From Phycicoccus avicenniae_A (GTDB lineage Bacteria > Actinomycetota > Actinomycetes > Actinomycetales > Dermatophilaceae): 64,000 nucleotides of DNA. Shown here piece after piece: positions 32,812 to 40,760 of this stretch; within the stretch, counting starts at the first letter, position 1; every line of letters starts with the position of its first letter. Location of the stretch: positions 62,001-126,000 of the forward strand of contig NZ_JBNVZV010000002.1 of assembly GCF_050496545.1 (NCBI RefSeq), given 5' to 3'. A program made the position numbers and the translations under genes. Under the pieces are notes generated by a model. It did no database searches. It saw only the letters and a list, made by a program, of their open reading frames with translations, and was not told the origin of the DNA.

Positions 32812-33224
32812 CGGTCGCGGGTCTCCTCGGTGGGGGTGGCGTGGGCGCGCAGCATGTCGGCGAGGTCGCGGTCGCTGAGCTTGCGCAGGTCGTCGACGGA
32901 GTAGATGCGCTCGGGCTCACCGCCGTTGATGGAGAAGAGGGGGTGGCTCTGGGCGTCGTGGCCGGCCGGGCGCACGGCGACGGTGACCGGAGACCCGTCG
33001 ATGAAGCCGCCGGACGAGGTGGGCCGCTCCCGTGTCTCCTCGATCTGGGCTCGGACGTCGGCGACGGCTGCCTCGAGGGCGATGAGGGCACCGGTGTGGT
33101 CGTGCAGGTCGAACTCGACGACCAGGTCGACGCTCGGTGTGGTCTCCCCGATGCCGCAGAGCTTGTCGAGGGTGAGGGCCTCGCGGTGGTGGTGGGCGGT
33201 GACTCGGGGGCGGCGGTTGGCCAT
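32808..33224 (-). CDS. Conserved-type phage protein, unknown
   Basis: A 138-residue protein from ATG at 33224 (TGATG overlap), ending within the next gene's start. It has a basic N-terminus (ANRRPRVTAHHHREALTLDK), a beta-rich centre and a C-terminal helix (VDDLRKLSDRDLADMLRAHA). Tightly coupled to its neighbours in the pre-terminase cluster. No family recognised. Confidence 0.65.
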   Translation of the reverse strand: MANRRPRVTAHHHREALTLDKLCGIGETTPSVDLVVEFDLHDHTGALIALEAAVADVRAQIEETRERPTSSGGFIDGSPVTVAVRPAGHDAQSHPLFSINGGEPERIYSVDDLRKLSDRDLADMLRAHATPTEETRDR

Positions 33225-33904
33225 CAGCCGATCTCCTTGGTGGCGGTGAGCAGGCGCAGCTGGGCGGGCACCACGGTCGGCACCAGCTCGAGCTGCTCGG
33301 GGGTGAGGTGCAGGGCGTCGAGGACGCCCTTGATGACGTCGGCGACGAGGGCGCCCTGGCGTTCGGCGAGCTGGACGCGGCGCTCGTCGACGCCGGCGCG
33401 CAGTGCGGCGGCGGCGTAGGAGGCGAGCCGGTCGGAGGCCTTCTCGAGCATCGTGTAGGCGATGTGCTGGCCGGCCTGCTCGGTGGTGATGTCGGTGACC
33501 TGGTCGCGGTCGGTGCCCTGCTCGGTCTTGGTCACGCCCCACGTGAGCGCCTCGTGGCCGCCCTCGGCGAGGACGGTGACGACGTCGCGCCAGTAGGCGA
33601 CCTCGCCGGCGGTCCACTGGACGAGGTCGATGAGGGCGGTGGCGGGGTGGACGTCGAGCTTGACGCCGAGGCGGGCGACCTCGCGGGCGGCGGCCTGCTC
33701 GGTGCGTGCGGTGGCGGCCTTGGCGGAGGCCTTGGCGGTGGCACCGCCGTGGCGGTAGCAGACGGTGAGGCCGGTGACGGCGGGTGCCTTGCAGGCGCGG
33801 CGGCCGGTGATGCGGCCGTCGTCGTCCTTGAGGTTGGTGTGGGCGTGGCAGCCCTTGGGGTGGGTGTCGCCGCAGTCGGGGCAGTCCCACGGGGTGGCGC
33901 TCAC
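33224..33904 (-). CDS. Zinc-binding helical protein, candidate small terminase
   Basis: A 226-residue protein from GTG at 33904 (GTGA overlap). CPDCGDTHPKGCHAH and CKAPAVTGLTVCYRHGGAT form a Cys/His cluster followed by long helices (AREVARLGVKLDVHPATALI; DRLASYAAAALRAGVDERRV). The CYRHGG element followed by a helical region is seen in actinophage proteins near the packaging genes. It could be the small terminase subunit, which is otherwise missing. Moderate support only. Confidence 0.62.
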   Translation of the reverse strand: MSATPWDCPDCGDTHPKGCHAHTNLKDDDGRITGRRACKAPAVTGLTVCYRHGGATAKASAKAATARTEQAAAREVARLGVKLDVHPATALIDLVQWTAGEVAYWRDVVTVLAEGGHEALTWGVTKTEQGTDRDQVTDITTEQAGQHIAYTMLEKASDRLASYAAAALRAGVDERRVQLAERQGALVADVIKGVLDALHLTPEQLELVPTVVPAQLRLLTATKEIG

Positions 33905-34365
33905 GGCTGGTCCTGGGTGTCGTCGACGATGGTGACGGGGCGGCTCTCGCCGGTCGGCGTGATGTCGATCTCGCCGTCCTCGCCGATGAGCGCGACGGCG
34001 GGGATGTAGGACGCTCGGCCGTCGGGGAGGCGGATGTAGATGCCTCCGACGGCCACGCCGGGGGTGGTGCGCCAGTCGGTGACGTCGGGGTGGTTCTCCA
34101 TGAGGTGGTCGGCGAGGGCACGGACCACGGCCGGTTCGGTCAGGAACAGGTCGACGATGAGCGTTGCGCGGTGCTCCTCGAGGCCGTCGGTGTTCGCCGA
34201 CTCGTGACCGCATTGACAGGTCAGGGTGTCGCGTTCGACCGAGATGGCAGCGGGCCGGTGGTACAGCCCGATGGCGCGCACCCGCGCGATGGTGTCGATG
34301 CGGTCGGGTGGCGGCGCGGGGGTCGGTGTCGCGTCGTCCGGGGTGGCGGGCGGGAGGGCGGTCAT
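33901..34365 (-). CDS. Phage accessory protein, unknown
   Basis: A 154-residue protein from ATG at 34365 (ATGA overlap). The N-terminus is Pro/Thr-rich. RDTLTCQCGHESANTDGLEEHR resembles a single zinc-finger-like C-x-C...H motif, followed by helix AVVRALADHLMENHPDVTDW and a beta-rich end. Part of the accessory block between helicase and terminase. Confidence 0.62.
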   Translation of the reverse strand: MTALPPATPDDATPTPAPPPDRIDTIARVRAIGLYHRPAAISVERDTLTCQCGHESANTDGLEEHRATLIVDLFLTEPAVVRALADHLMENHPDVTDWRTTPGVAVGGIYIRLPDGRASYIPAVALIGEDGEIDITPTGESRPVTIVDDTQDQP

Positions 34366-34556
34366 TGGGTGGCCTCCTCGGTCGGGAACGGGTTGGCGAC
34401 GTGCCAGCGGCAGACCTGACGTTCGAGGTAGTCGGAACTCAGGAGCGGCTCGTCGTTGGCGACGAGCGCGACCGATGTCTGGTCGCAGCCCGGGATGTCG
34501 CATTGGTCGGCTGGGCTAGCCGTGAAGGGCGGGTATCGGTCGGTGCGGTTGCTCAC
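34362..34556 (-). CDS. Small Cys-containing phage protein
   Basis: A 64-residue product from GTG at 34556. CDIPGCDQTSVALVANDEPL and RQVCRWHVANPF give C-x4-C ... C-x2-H spacing, a likely zinc-binding knuckle. It overlaps the next gene by ATGA. Function unknown. Confidence 0.6.
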   Translation of the reverse strand: MSNRTDRYPPFTASPADQCDIPGCDQTSVALVANDEPLLSSDYLERQVCRWHVANPFPTEEATQ

Positions 34557-34559
34557 GGC

Positions 34560-35150
34560 TCACGCGCCCCCGTCCTGCTGCCGGGCGGCGCGACCGATGC
34601 AGCGGTACGTCCCCTCGGCGAGGTGCTTGCCGTGGGGCTCGGCGTCCTTGCATTCGCCCGTCGGGAAAGCGCGCCCCTCCGCCTCGTCGGTGGGTTGCGG
34701 CTGGTTCTGGGGCGGGGCCGGGACCGCACCGTCGAGGGCTCGGTCGAGGTCCGCGATGTAGCCGAGGTGGTGGACCGGCTCGTGTCCGGCGCGCCACTCG
34801 TCTCGCAGCGCCGTCACGGCGTCGACCTGCCGTTGGAGCGTGTCGGCCTTGCGTGCCTGCTCGACGAGGGCGAGGACCGTGGCCGGGTCAGCACCCGCGA
34901 TGTGCGCGGCGTCGGCCTCGTGCTGGTCGTGCTCGTAGCCACCAGGGAGCGGATAGGTGACAGCGAGGTCAATGCGCCCGGCGCGCACGGCGACGTACGA
35001 CCAGCCTTCGTCGGTGTAGTCGCGCCCGTGCTCGCTGACCGCCTCCCACGGTCCGGGTGTCGCTGCACGTGCCCGCTCCTCCAGCGCGTCCCAGTGGGCG
35101 TGGCGTGCCTGCCGGGCCTGGGTGTCGTCGTGAGCGTCCGAGGCGGTCAT
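34560..35150 (-). CDS. Ead/Ea22-like protein
   Basis: A 196-residue protein from ATG at 35150 (ATGA overlap). ATPGPWEAVSEHGRDY and the later HEADAAHIAGADPATVLALV are the two hallmark stretches of Ead/Ea22-like phage proteins, accessory early proteins of unknown biochemical role. The C-terminus adds TGECKDAEPHGKH and YRCIGRAAR, a possible metal-binding end. In lambda-type phages Ea22 affects lysis-lysogeny balance. Confidence 0.75.
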   Translation of the reverse strand: MTASDAHDDTQARQARHAHWDALEERARAATPGPWEAVSEHGRDYTDEGWSYVAVRAGRIDLAVTYPLPGGYEHDQHEADAAHIAGADPATVLALVEQARKADTLQRQVDAVTALRDEWRAGHEPVHHLGYIADLDRALDGAVPAPPQNQPQPTDEAEGRAFPTGECKDAEPHGKHLAEGTYRCIGRAARQQDGGA

Positions 35151-35416
35151 CGCACGCCTCCGAGCACCTGTCCGACGCGGTGGCCGACGAGGGCGGAACG
35201 GCCGTCTGCCTCGTGCGCCCCCTCGTCCACGACGTGACCCTGTTCGCAGGTCAGCTTCCAGTAGCCGTAGCGGGGGTGCTGGGCATCGGGCAGGTGTGCG
35301 CCGGGGCGGTCGTCGATCGGGTCCCAAGCGCTGACCTCGATGCCAAGGTCAGCGTCGCAGTGGGGCAGCGGGCAGGTGGCGTAGATCGGCCGCTTGGTCT
35401 GCTGGGTGTCGCTCAT
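35147..35416 (-). CDS. Small zinc-ribbon-like protein
   Basis: An 89-residue protein from ATG at 35416 (ATGA overlap). CPLPHCDADLGIEV and LTCEQGHVVDEG give Cys/His pairs consistent with a zinc ribbon. It is one of several small metal-binding proteins in this accessory run. Function unknown. Confidence 0.62.
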   Translation of the reverse strand: MSDTQQTKRPIYATCPLPHCDADLGIEVSAWDPIDDRPGAHLPDAQHPRYGYWKLTCEQGHVVDEGAHEADGRSALVGHRVGQVLGGVR

Positions 35417-35802
35417 CGGTTGGTCTCCTTGGTGGTGGAAGGGGCGTCGAGGACGGGAGGGTCGAGGAGTTCCAGCACCTCGTGCGGGTAGACGACGCGC
35501 TTGATGTACAGCGCGGTCGCGCGCTCCTGGGCCAAGTGCCGTAACGCGTCCAGCCGCAGCCGCAGCTCAGCCGGTGTCAGGCACTCCACCCCGTCCGGGC
35601 GGCGCAGGCACGCATCCGTGCCGCGGACGTGGACGTGGGCGGCGGTGGTGCCCAGGTGGCCGGGGATGCGCGGGGCCGAGTCGACGTACACGACCTCGTG
35701 CGCGCCCGACGAGCCCGGAACGTCACGGGCGTCGCCGAGCTGCTGGATGACGACGTCGACGAGGTCCCGGGGTGGAGTGGCGGCCGGCTGGATCTCGTTC
35801 AC
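35413..35802 (-). CDS. Phage protein downstream of the iteron region
   Basis: A 129-residue protein from GTG at 35802, supported by AGGAG six bases upstream. A longer reading from GTG 36003 would run through the iteron array and encode low-complexity repeats, so it is rejected. The product has an alpha/beta start (DLVDVVIQQLGDARDVPG), HVHVRGTDACLRRPDG in the middle and a helical end. Adjacent to the putative origin, but its role is unknown. Confidence 0.66.
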   Translation of the reverse strand: MNEIQPAATPPRDLVDVVIQQLGDARDVPGSSGAHEVVYVDSAPRIPGHLGTTAAHVHVRGTDACLRRPDGVECLTPAELRLRLDALRHLAQERATALYIKRVVYPHEVLELLDPPVLDAPSTTKETNR

Positions 35803-35838
35803 GGGGTGCTCCTTCGTGGTGGTGGTTGACGGGGTCGG

Positions 35839-35991
35839 GGACTGAACTGAGGACCGAACTGATGGGTCCGGCGGGGTGGCCGCAGTTGGGTCCGGTCCTC
35901 GTAGAGGTAGGGACCGGACGGACCCAACTGCTGTGGGGGCACCGTGGGACAGGTCTGGACCTAACTGGGGACCTATCTGGGGACCGAACTG
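35839..35991 (-). repeat. Iteron-like array beside the helicase gene, candidate origin
   Basis: Seven copies of an 11-mer with consensus GGACCNAACTG on the plus strand: 35839-35849, 35851-35861, 35883-35893 (inverted), 35920-35930, 35957-35967, 35969-35979 and 35981-35991. Two or three differ at one or two positions. Within clusters the period is 12 bases. The inverted copy and the fourth copy also flank a larger imperfect palindrome. It lies directly after the DnaB/RepA-type helicase gene, where iteron origins are common; a repressor site is the alternative. Confidence 0.75.
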
Positions 35992-35999
35992 GAGAGCGC

Positions 36000-37574
36000 T
36001 CACGGGGTGCCGTCCTGGTCGCCGTCGGGACGGTCGGAGGCCATGGGGTCGGAGGCCTCGCGGTAAGGCTTGAGCTCGCCGAGGGTGGCCTTGTTGTGCT
36101 GGCCGCGGACGTCCTCGATGTAGCCCTCGGCGATGAGGGTGGCGAGGGCCTTGCGCTTGTACTCGGCGCGGCCGGTGACGAGGTCGAGGACCTCGGACTT
36201 GGACAGGCCGGGGGTGGCCTCGACGAGCCGGCTGATCTTCTCCATGAAGCGGGTGGGCCGGAACTCGGCGGCGGGGCTGGTGCTGTCGCTCCAGGTGTCC
36301 TCGACGTGGGTGAGGCGGGGGATGGTGGACCGGACGAGGGTGATGGTGCGGCTGGTGGCGTCGTCGCGGAACCGGACGTGGGTGGGCGCGAGGGTGAGCT
36401 TGTCGTGGCTGCGGGGGGTGAGCTGGTAGGCGATGTCGATGTTGTCGGTCTTCGCGGAGCCGCCGCGGGCGCCCTTCTCGAGGTCCTTGCCGGTGTGGTC
36501 GAGGAGGAGGACTGCGAGGCCTTCGCGCTTGAGGGGGGCAAGGGTGTGGCGGTAAAGCGCCTGGTGGGTGTCGTTGCTGTTCTCCTCGCCGGCGACGACC
36601 TTGGAGACGGTGTCGATGATGACGACGCGTGCGCCGGTGCGTCGGACCTCGGCGAGCAGCTGGGCGCCGCCGGCAACGGTGTCGAGGGGGGCCCACGCCT
36701 GGAGGTTGGAGACGTGCAGGTGTTCGGTGAGCTCGGCGGCGTCCTGGACGGTGTAGCCCATGGCCTGGGTGCGGTCGCGCCAGTCCTCGGGGGTCTGCTC
36801 TTGGTCGACGTAGAGGACGTGGACGGGGTGGTGGGGGGTGCGCTGGGTGAGGGCGAGACCGCCGGTGGCGAGGGCGCATGCGGCTTCCATGGCCACGAGG
36901 GACTTGCCGGCCTTGCCGGGTGCGTAGAGGAGGGTGATGCGGCCCTCGGCGAGGATGGGGGCGATGAGCCAGGGGATCGGCTGGGGTGGGGTGGTGTAGA
37001 GGGTGGTGAAGTCGAGGAACCGGTCGCCGACCTCCTCGTCGACGCCGGGGACGGGCTGGAGGATGAGGTCGCGCTCGAGGGTGTCGAGGGCGGTGTGGTG
37101 GAGCTCGGCTGGTGGGGTGTCGCTGGGGGTGTAGCCGAGCGCCATGATGCGGGTGCCGGCTTCGACGAGGCGGCGGCGGGCGGCGGTGCGGCGGACCTCG
37201 TCGGCGAAGTGGAGGGCGGCGTCGGTGGGGACGGCGATGCCGAGCTGGTAGAGCTCCTCGAGGTAGACGGTCCCGCCGCACCGGGCGAGGGTGCCGGCGT
37301 CGCGCAGGTCGTTGGCCAGGAGGTAGCGCTCGATGGGCTTGAGGCTGTGGACCCGCTTGCGCAGGGCTTCGTAGATGGTCTCGTGGCGGGGGTAGTAGAA
37401 GTGGTGGCCGTCGATGACGCCGGTGATCTCGACGGCCCCGCGTGGGTCGAAGAGCATGGAGCCGAGGACGGCCTGCTCGGCGCGGTGGTCGTTGGGTGGG
37501 GTGCGCTCGTCGGGGCGTGGCTCGTCCGGTGGTGGCTCGGCGAGGTCGGCCACGGTGAGGTGGCGGTCGGTCAT
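36000..37574 (-). CDS. Replicative helicase: DnaB N-terminal domain fused to RepA-like ATPase
   Basis: A 524-residue protein from ATG at 37574 (ATGA overlap). Residues about 25-165 match the DnaB N-terminal domain (EQAVLGSMLFDPRGAVEITG). The second part is a RecA-fold hexameric ATPase: Walker A APGKAGKS (218-225), HVLYVDQEQTPEDW, Walker B VVIIDTVSKV, followed by DHTGKDLEKGARGGS as in RepA/AAA_25 helicases. The C-terminus adds a winged-helix-like region (GLSKSEVLDLVTGRAEYKRK). It would unwind DNA at the phage origin. Confidence 0.88.
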   Translation of the reverse strand: MTDRHLTVADLAEPPPDEPRPDERTPPNDHRAEQAVLGSMLFDPRGAVEITGVIDGHHFYYPRHETIYEALRKRVHSLKPIERYLLANDLRDAGTLARCGGTVYLEELYQLGIAVPTDAALHFADEVRRTAARRRLVEAGTRIMALGYTPSDTPPAELHHTALDTLERDLILQPVPGVDEEVGDRFLDFTTLYTTPPQPIPWLIAPILAEGRITLLYAPGKAGKSLVAMEAACALATGGLALTQRTPHHPVHVLYVDQEQTPEDWRDRTQAMGYTVQDAAELTEHLHVSNLQAWAPLDTVAGGAQLLAEVRRTGARVVIIDTVSKVVAGEENSNDTHQALYRHTLAPLKREGLAVLLLDHTGKDLEKGARGGSAKTDNIDIAYQLTPRSHDKLTLAPTHVRFRDDATSRTITLVRSTIPRLTHVEDTWSDSTSPAAEFRPTRFMEKISRLVEATPGLSKSEVLDLVTGRAEYKRKALATLIAEGYIEDVRGQHNKATLGELKPYREASDPMASDRPDGDQDGTP

Positions 37575-37930
37575 GCGTCACCGCTGGCGGGGGTGTCGTT
37601 GTACTGGGTGCAGGCCGGCCACCAGAGCCGGAGGTCGGTGCCACCGCCGTGGGTGTCGGGGGCGAGGTCGCACTTGGGGTAGCCGCGCCGGCGGGTGCGG
37701 TGGGTGCAGGTGCCGCAGGTGAAGGGGCGGCTGCGGTCGCCGGGGGCTGCGTCGGCGGGTGCCTGGGCGTGGATGGGCGCTCCGGCGAGGGGGTGGCGGC
37801 CGAGGGCGATGTCGTTGCGCTGACGGAGGGTCCGGCGGCGGTCGGCGCTGAGGGGCTCGTCGTTGTCGGGCTCGACGAGCCAGGGCGTGGCATCGAAGAG
37901 CTCGGGGCCGGCTGGACGAGGGTCGGTCAC
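37571..37930 (-). CDS. Zinc-binding phage protein
   Basis: A 119-residue protein from GTG at 37930 with AGAGAGG upstream. The C-terminal half has CGTCTHRTRRRGYPKCDLAP followed by WWPACTQY, giving four Cys in a C-x2-C...C...C arrangement found in actinophage proteins preceding helicases. The N-terminal half (FDATPWLVEPDNDEPLSADR) is acidic. It is coupled to the helicase start and preceded by a repeated leader element. Confidence 0.68.
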   Translation of the reverse strand: MTDPRPAGPELFDATPWLVEPDNDEPLSADRRRTLRQRNDIALGRHPLAGAPIHAQAPADAAPGDRSRPFTCGTCTHRTRRRGYPKCDLAPDTHGGGTDLRLWWPACTQYNDTPASGDA

Positions 37931-37942
37931 GGAGTGCCTCTC

Positions 37943-38015
37943 TGGGCTGGTTCGGGTGGTGTGCTGGTGGGGCTCGCGGCGGCCGGTCGCTCGGCTCAGT
38001 GGGGCCGGCCGCCGC
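37943..38015 (-). promoter_or_regulatory. Repeated leader element with hairpin upstream of the helicase unit
   Basis: The 14-mer read as TGGGCTGGTTCGGG on the plus strand (37943-37956) lies 12 bases from the start codon at 37930, exactly as before the tail chaperone. A perfect 11-bp stem (GCGGCGGCCGG at 37976-37986, complement at 38005-38015) separates it from the DUF2303 gene. The same element in two distant places suggests a shared control signal. Confidence 0.72.
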
Positions 38016-38027
38016 GGCGCTCGCGGG

Positions 38028-38900
38028 TCACCCGGTGGTGGTGTTCCAGACCTCGCGGCCGGTGTCGGCGGTGATCTGCGTGACGACCTCGTCGAAGGCG
38101 TGCCGGCGGACGTCGTCGATGCGGTCGAGCCGGTAGGCGAGGAAGAGGTTCCCGCCGCTGATGCGGTACCGGAAGCGGGCCTTCACCCGGTAGATCGGGC
38201 CGCGCTCGTGGACCTGCAGCGCCAGCTCGAAGGTGTCGGGGATGGCGAGCGAGCCCTTCTTGCCGGCGGACGCGGTGGTGTCCTCGACGTAGGTGAGCTG
38301 GGTCTCGCCGGACTTGAGGCGCTGGCTGGACTCGAAGTCGACCTTGGTCTTGGCCTGGAAGGTCTGGGCGAGCTCGAGCATGTCGGCGCCGCTCGGCTGG
38401 ACGAAGTTGGGGAGGTGGTCCTCGATGAACTCGGCGAACTCGTTCTGCGGGAGCATCTTCCCGTCGCGGGCGACCCACTCGAGCCAGTCCTTGGTGAAGG
38501 GGAGGGCGAGGGTGGCGGTGTGGTCCTCCCACCCGGCGTAGTCCTCGACGCCGTCCTCGACGACGCCCATGGGGGCGTTGACGACGGCCCGGACGGTCCC
38601 GGCCCGGTCGTTGGCCCAGAGCTCGGTCTGGGGGAGGGCGTGCTTGGCGAGGTAGGCGACGAACGAGGTGGCGTCGGTGACGGTGTACCCGCCGCGCTTG
38701 CGCCGGGGGCGCTCCTCGAACCGCTCGAGGTCCTTGCGGAGATCGACGGTCTGGCCGCTGCTCAGGAGGTACAGGCCCTCGCTGACAACGGTCGGCTCGG
38801 CGGCCTTGAAGGCCAGGTCGCGCACGACGCGCGCGGCGCTGGTCTCCTCGGTGGTGCCGATGCGGGCCTCGATCTCGGTGCTGAGGTCTCTGGTTGCCAT
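38028..38900 (-). CDS. DUF2303 protein
   Basis: A 290-residue protein from ATG at 38900 behind GGAAGG. It matches DUF2303 (YfdQ-like) proteins: VTDATSFVAYLAKHA near residue 80, VVEDGVEDYAGWEDHTATLAL, FAEFIEDHLPNFVQPSGADM and the later KTKVDFESSQRLKSGETQLTY. Such proteins accompany recombination or replication genes in phages. The biochemical role is unknown. Confidence 0.82.
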   Translation of the reverse strand: MATRDLSTEIEARIGTTEETSAARVVRDLAFKAAEPTVVSEGLYLLSSGQTVDLRKDLERFEERPRRKRGGYTVTDATSFVAYLAKHALPQTELWANDRAGTVRAVVNAPMGVVEDGVEDYAGWEDHTATLALPFTKDWLEWVARDGKMLPQNEFAEFIEDHLPNFVQPSGADMLELAQTFQAKTKVDFESSQRLKSGETQLTYVEDTTASAGKKGSLAIPDTFELALQVHERGPIYRVKARFRYRISGGNLFLAYRLDRIDDVRRHAFDEVVTQITADTGREVWNTTTG

Positions 38901-38903
38901 GGG

Positions 38904-39308
38904 TCAGGCCTTCCGGGTGGTGGGGATCGGGACGGAGGCGTCGGCCTCGCCGGTGGCCGGGTCGACCCCGGGCGGGGGCGGGACCTCGCGCAGGGAGTCG
39001 AAGGCCATCTGGTCGGGGTCGTCGCGCTGAAGGTTGCCGTCGGGACCGACGAACCAGACGCCGGAGGGGCGGTCGTGTTCGGGGAGCTTGACCTTGATCT
39101 GGTCGGAGACGACGACCATGCGGTCGTCCTTCTTCATCGGCTCGACGACGACGGTGAGGGTGACGGCGCCCTTCTTGCCGGTGTCCTTCACGCGGGCGAT
39201 GAGCTGGTGGAGGGTCTCTCCGAGCTCGTCGTGGGTGCGGCCGCGTCCGTGCTCGCGGAGGAAGTCCGCGAAGGGTCGGATGCGGGGCTGGTCTGGCTGG
39301 TCGGCCAT
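38904..39308 (-). CDS. Phage protein paired with DUF2303
   Basis: A 134-residue protein from ATG at 39308 with AAAGGA upstream. RPFADFLREHGRGRTHDELGETL begins a helical region and is followed by KGAVTLTVVVEPMKKDDRMVVV, a beta hairpin. The C-terminus is proline-rich. Proteins of this type regularly precede DUF2303 genes in actinophages, suggesting a functional pair. Confidence 0.7.
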   Translation of the reverse strand: MADQPDQPRIRPFADFLREHGRGRTHDELGETLHQLIARVKDTGKKGAVTLTVVVEPMKKDDRMVVVSDQIKVKLPEHDRPSGVWFVGPDGNLQRDDPDQMAFDSLREVPPPPGVDPATGEADASVPIPTTRKA

Positions 39309-39333
39309 GTGGTGGGTGTCCTTTCTGTGGTGG

Positions 39334-40437
39334 TCAGGCGGTGCGACGGGAGTCGCTGCCGGTGATGAGGGAGGCATTGCGGGCGAGCACGTCGAGCAGG
39401 TCCCGACGCTCCGCGCGCGCCAGGAGGTTCTGGACGGCGGAGCGGTCGCGGTAACGAAGGCGCTGCGCGATCTGCTCGGCAGTGGCCAGCGGCTCGAGGT
39501 CGAGGAGGAACTCGATGTCCTCGATGACGTGCTCGACGGGACGCCCGGCGCGCTTGGGGCCGGTCTCGCCGAGGTCGGGCGTGGCGCTTGGGTCGTCGAT
39601 GGTGTCGTCGTCCCACGCGACAGCCGGCGCGAAGCCGTGCTCGAGGGCATACCCCCGAGAGCGGGTAATGCCGCCGGCGGTCCAGCGGCTGGTGGCAGGC
39701 GGCGCCTGGTCCCACAGATGGTCATAAAGGTCGGCCACGGCGCGGGCGGTGCGCGCGGTCACGGCCCGCTTGCCGTGGAGGAGGTGGTTGAAGTTCCGGA
39801 CCTCCATGCCGATCTGCTCGGCGAGCCGGGTCTGGGACCAGCCGCCGGCCATGAGGGCCTGGAGCCGGCGCTTGGTGCCGACGTTGGGCACGCGCGCCCC
39901 GGGGGCGTAGGTGTCGAGGGTGAGGCGGACGGCGAGGATCTTGTCGGCGACGGGGCGGGTGGCCCTGGCGGTGGCCGGGCGGCCCTTCGCGCCGTAGATG
40001 AGCTTGCCGAGGGCGGACTGGCTGACGCCGGCGACTTCGGCGATGCGCTTAAGGCCGACGCCGGCGTCCATGAGGCGCCGCACGTGGTCACGAGCGGGCT
40101 GGGCGTCGACGTAGGTGTCGAACCGGCCGTAGGCGTGGCGGCGCGCCCGCTGCTGCTCGTACCGGGCGTTGGCGGCGGCGCAGGGCCGGCAGCGGCACCG
40201 GTCGAGAACGTAGCAGGCATGAGTGCCGTGCTCGTGCTGGGCCTGCGGGTGCTCGCACCGCTTGGGCGTGCGGTCGACCGCAGCGTCGCGCGCTCGGCCA
40301 CGTGCGGCGGAGGCCTTGCGCGCCAGGCGCTTCGCGCACGAGTGGATGCGGAAGCCGTGCTCGGCCAGAGGCTGGGTCTTGGACGGTCCGGCGACGTAGC
40401 CGCAGGTGTCGCAGGGGCCGGCGGTGTAGCGCTTCAC
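39334..40437 (-). CDS. Large HTH protein with N-terminal Cys cluster
   Basis: A 367-residue protein from GTG at 40437 (GTGA overlap). The N-terminus has CDTCGYVAG, then CEHPQAQHEHGTHACYVL and CRCRPCAAANARYEQQRARR, a Cys/His-rich metal-binding region. Two helix-turn-helix units follow (GLKRIAEVAGVSQSALGKLI near residue 135, SQTRLAEQIGMEVRNFNHLL near 205). The C-terminal third resembles a winged helix (ATAEQIAQRLRYRDRSAVQN). Similar proteins are widespread in actinophages and are probably sequence-specific regulators. Confidence 0.75.
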   Translation of the reverse strand: MKRYTAGPCDTCGYVAGPSKTQPLAEHGFRIHSCAKRLARKASAARGRARDAAVDRTPKRCEHPQAQHEHGTHACYVLDRCRCRPCAAANARYEQQRARRHAYGRFDTYVDAQPARDHVRRLMDAGVGLKRIAEVAGVSQSALGKLIYGAKGRPATARATRPVADKILAVRLTLDTYAPGARVPNVGTKRRLQALMAGGWSQTRLAEQIGMEVRNFNHLLHGKRAVTARTARAVADLYDHLWDQAPPATSRWTAGGITRSRGYALEHGFAPAVAWDDDTIDDPSATPDLGETGPKRAGRPVEHVIEDIEFLLDLEPLATAEQIAQRLRYRDRSAVQNLLARAERRDLLDVLARNASLITGSDSRRTA

Positions 40438-40760
40438 GCGGACCTCCCGAGGTTCTGGAAGATCCGGCCACCGGTTCGCGGCGTCGCCGCGGTGGGGACG
40501 CCCTGGACCTGCTGGGGGCGGGTGCCGCAGACGGGGCAGCGGTGGTCGCGGTCGTGGCGGTTGGTGCAGGTGACGCAGGCGGCGACGTCGTCGCGGTCGG
40601 CGCCGGGAACGCCGGTCATGCCGGCGATGAGGCAGCGCAGTGAGCACCACCAACGGGTGGAGCCGGAGGTGCCGGCGACGTGGGTGCGGATCCAGCCCTT
40701 GCGTGGGTGGCCGGGGCCGTCCTGGGGGCGGCCGCACTTCTCGGTGTCGGTGCAGGGCAT
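40434..40760 (-). CDS. Zinc-finger-like phage protein
   Basis: A 108-residue protein from ATG at 40760 (TGATG overlap). Cys at 3, 9, 39, 43, 62, 65, 75 and 78 include CVTCTNRHDRDHRCPVCG, a convincing C-x2-C...C-x2-C zinc ribbon. The first four Cys may form a second site. Tightly packed between RusA-like resolvase and the HTH protein. Function unknown. Confidence 0.68.
   Translation of the reverse strand: MPCTDTEKCGRPQDGPGHPRKGWIRTHVAGTSGSTRWWCSLRCLIAGMTGVPGADRDDVAACVTCTNRHDRDHRCPVCGTRPQQVQGVPTAATPRTGGRIFQNLGRSA

Noticed and set aside
35413..36003. Longer start (GTG 36003) for the gene after the helicase
   Set aside because: It would translate the iteron repeats as low-complexity sequence, while GTG 35802 has a strong AGGAG ribosome binding site.
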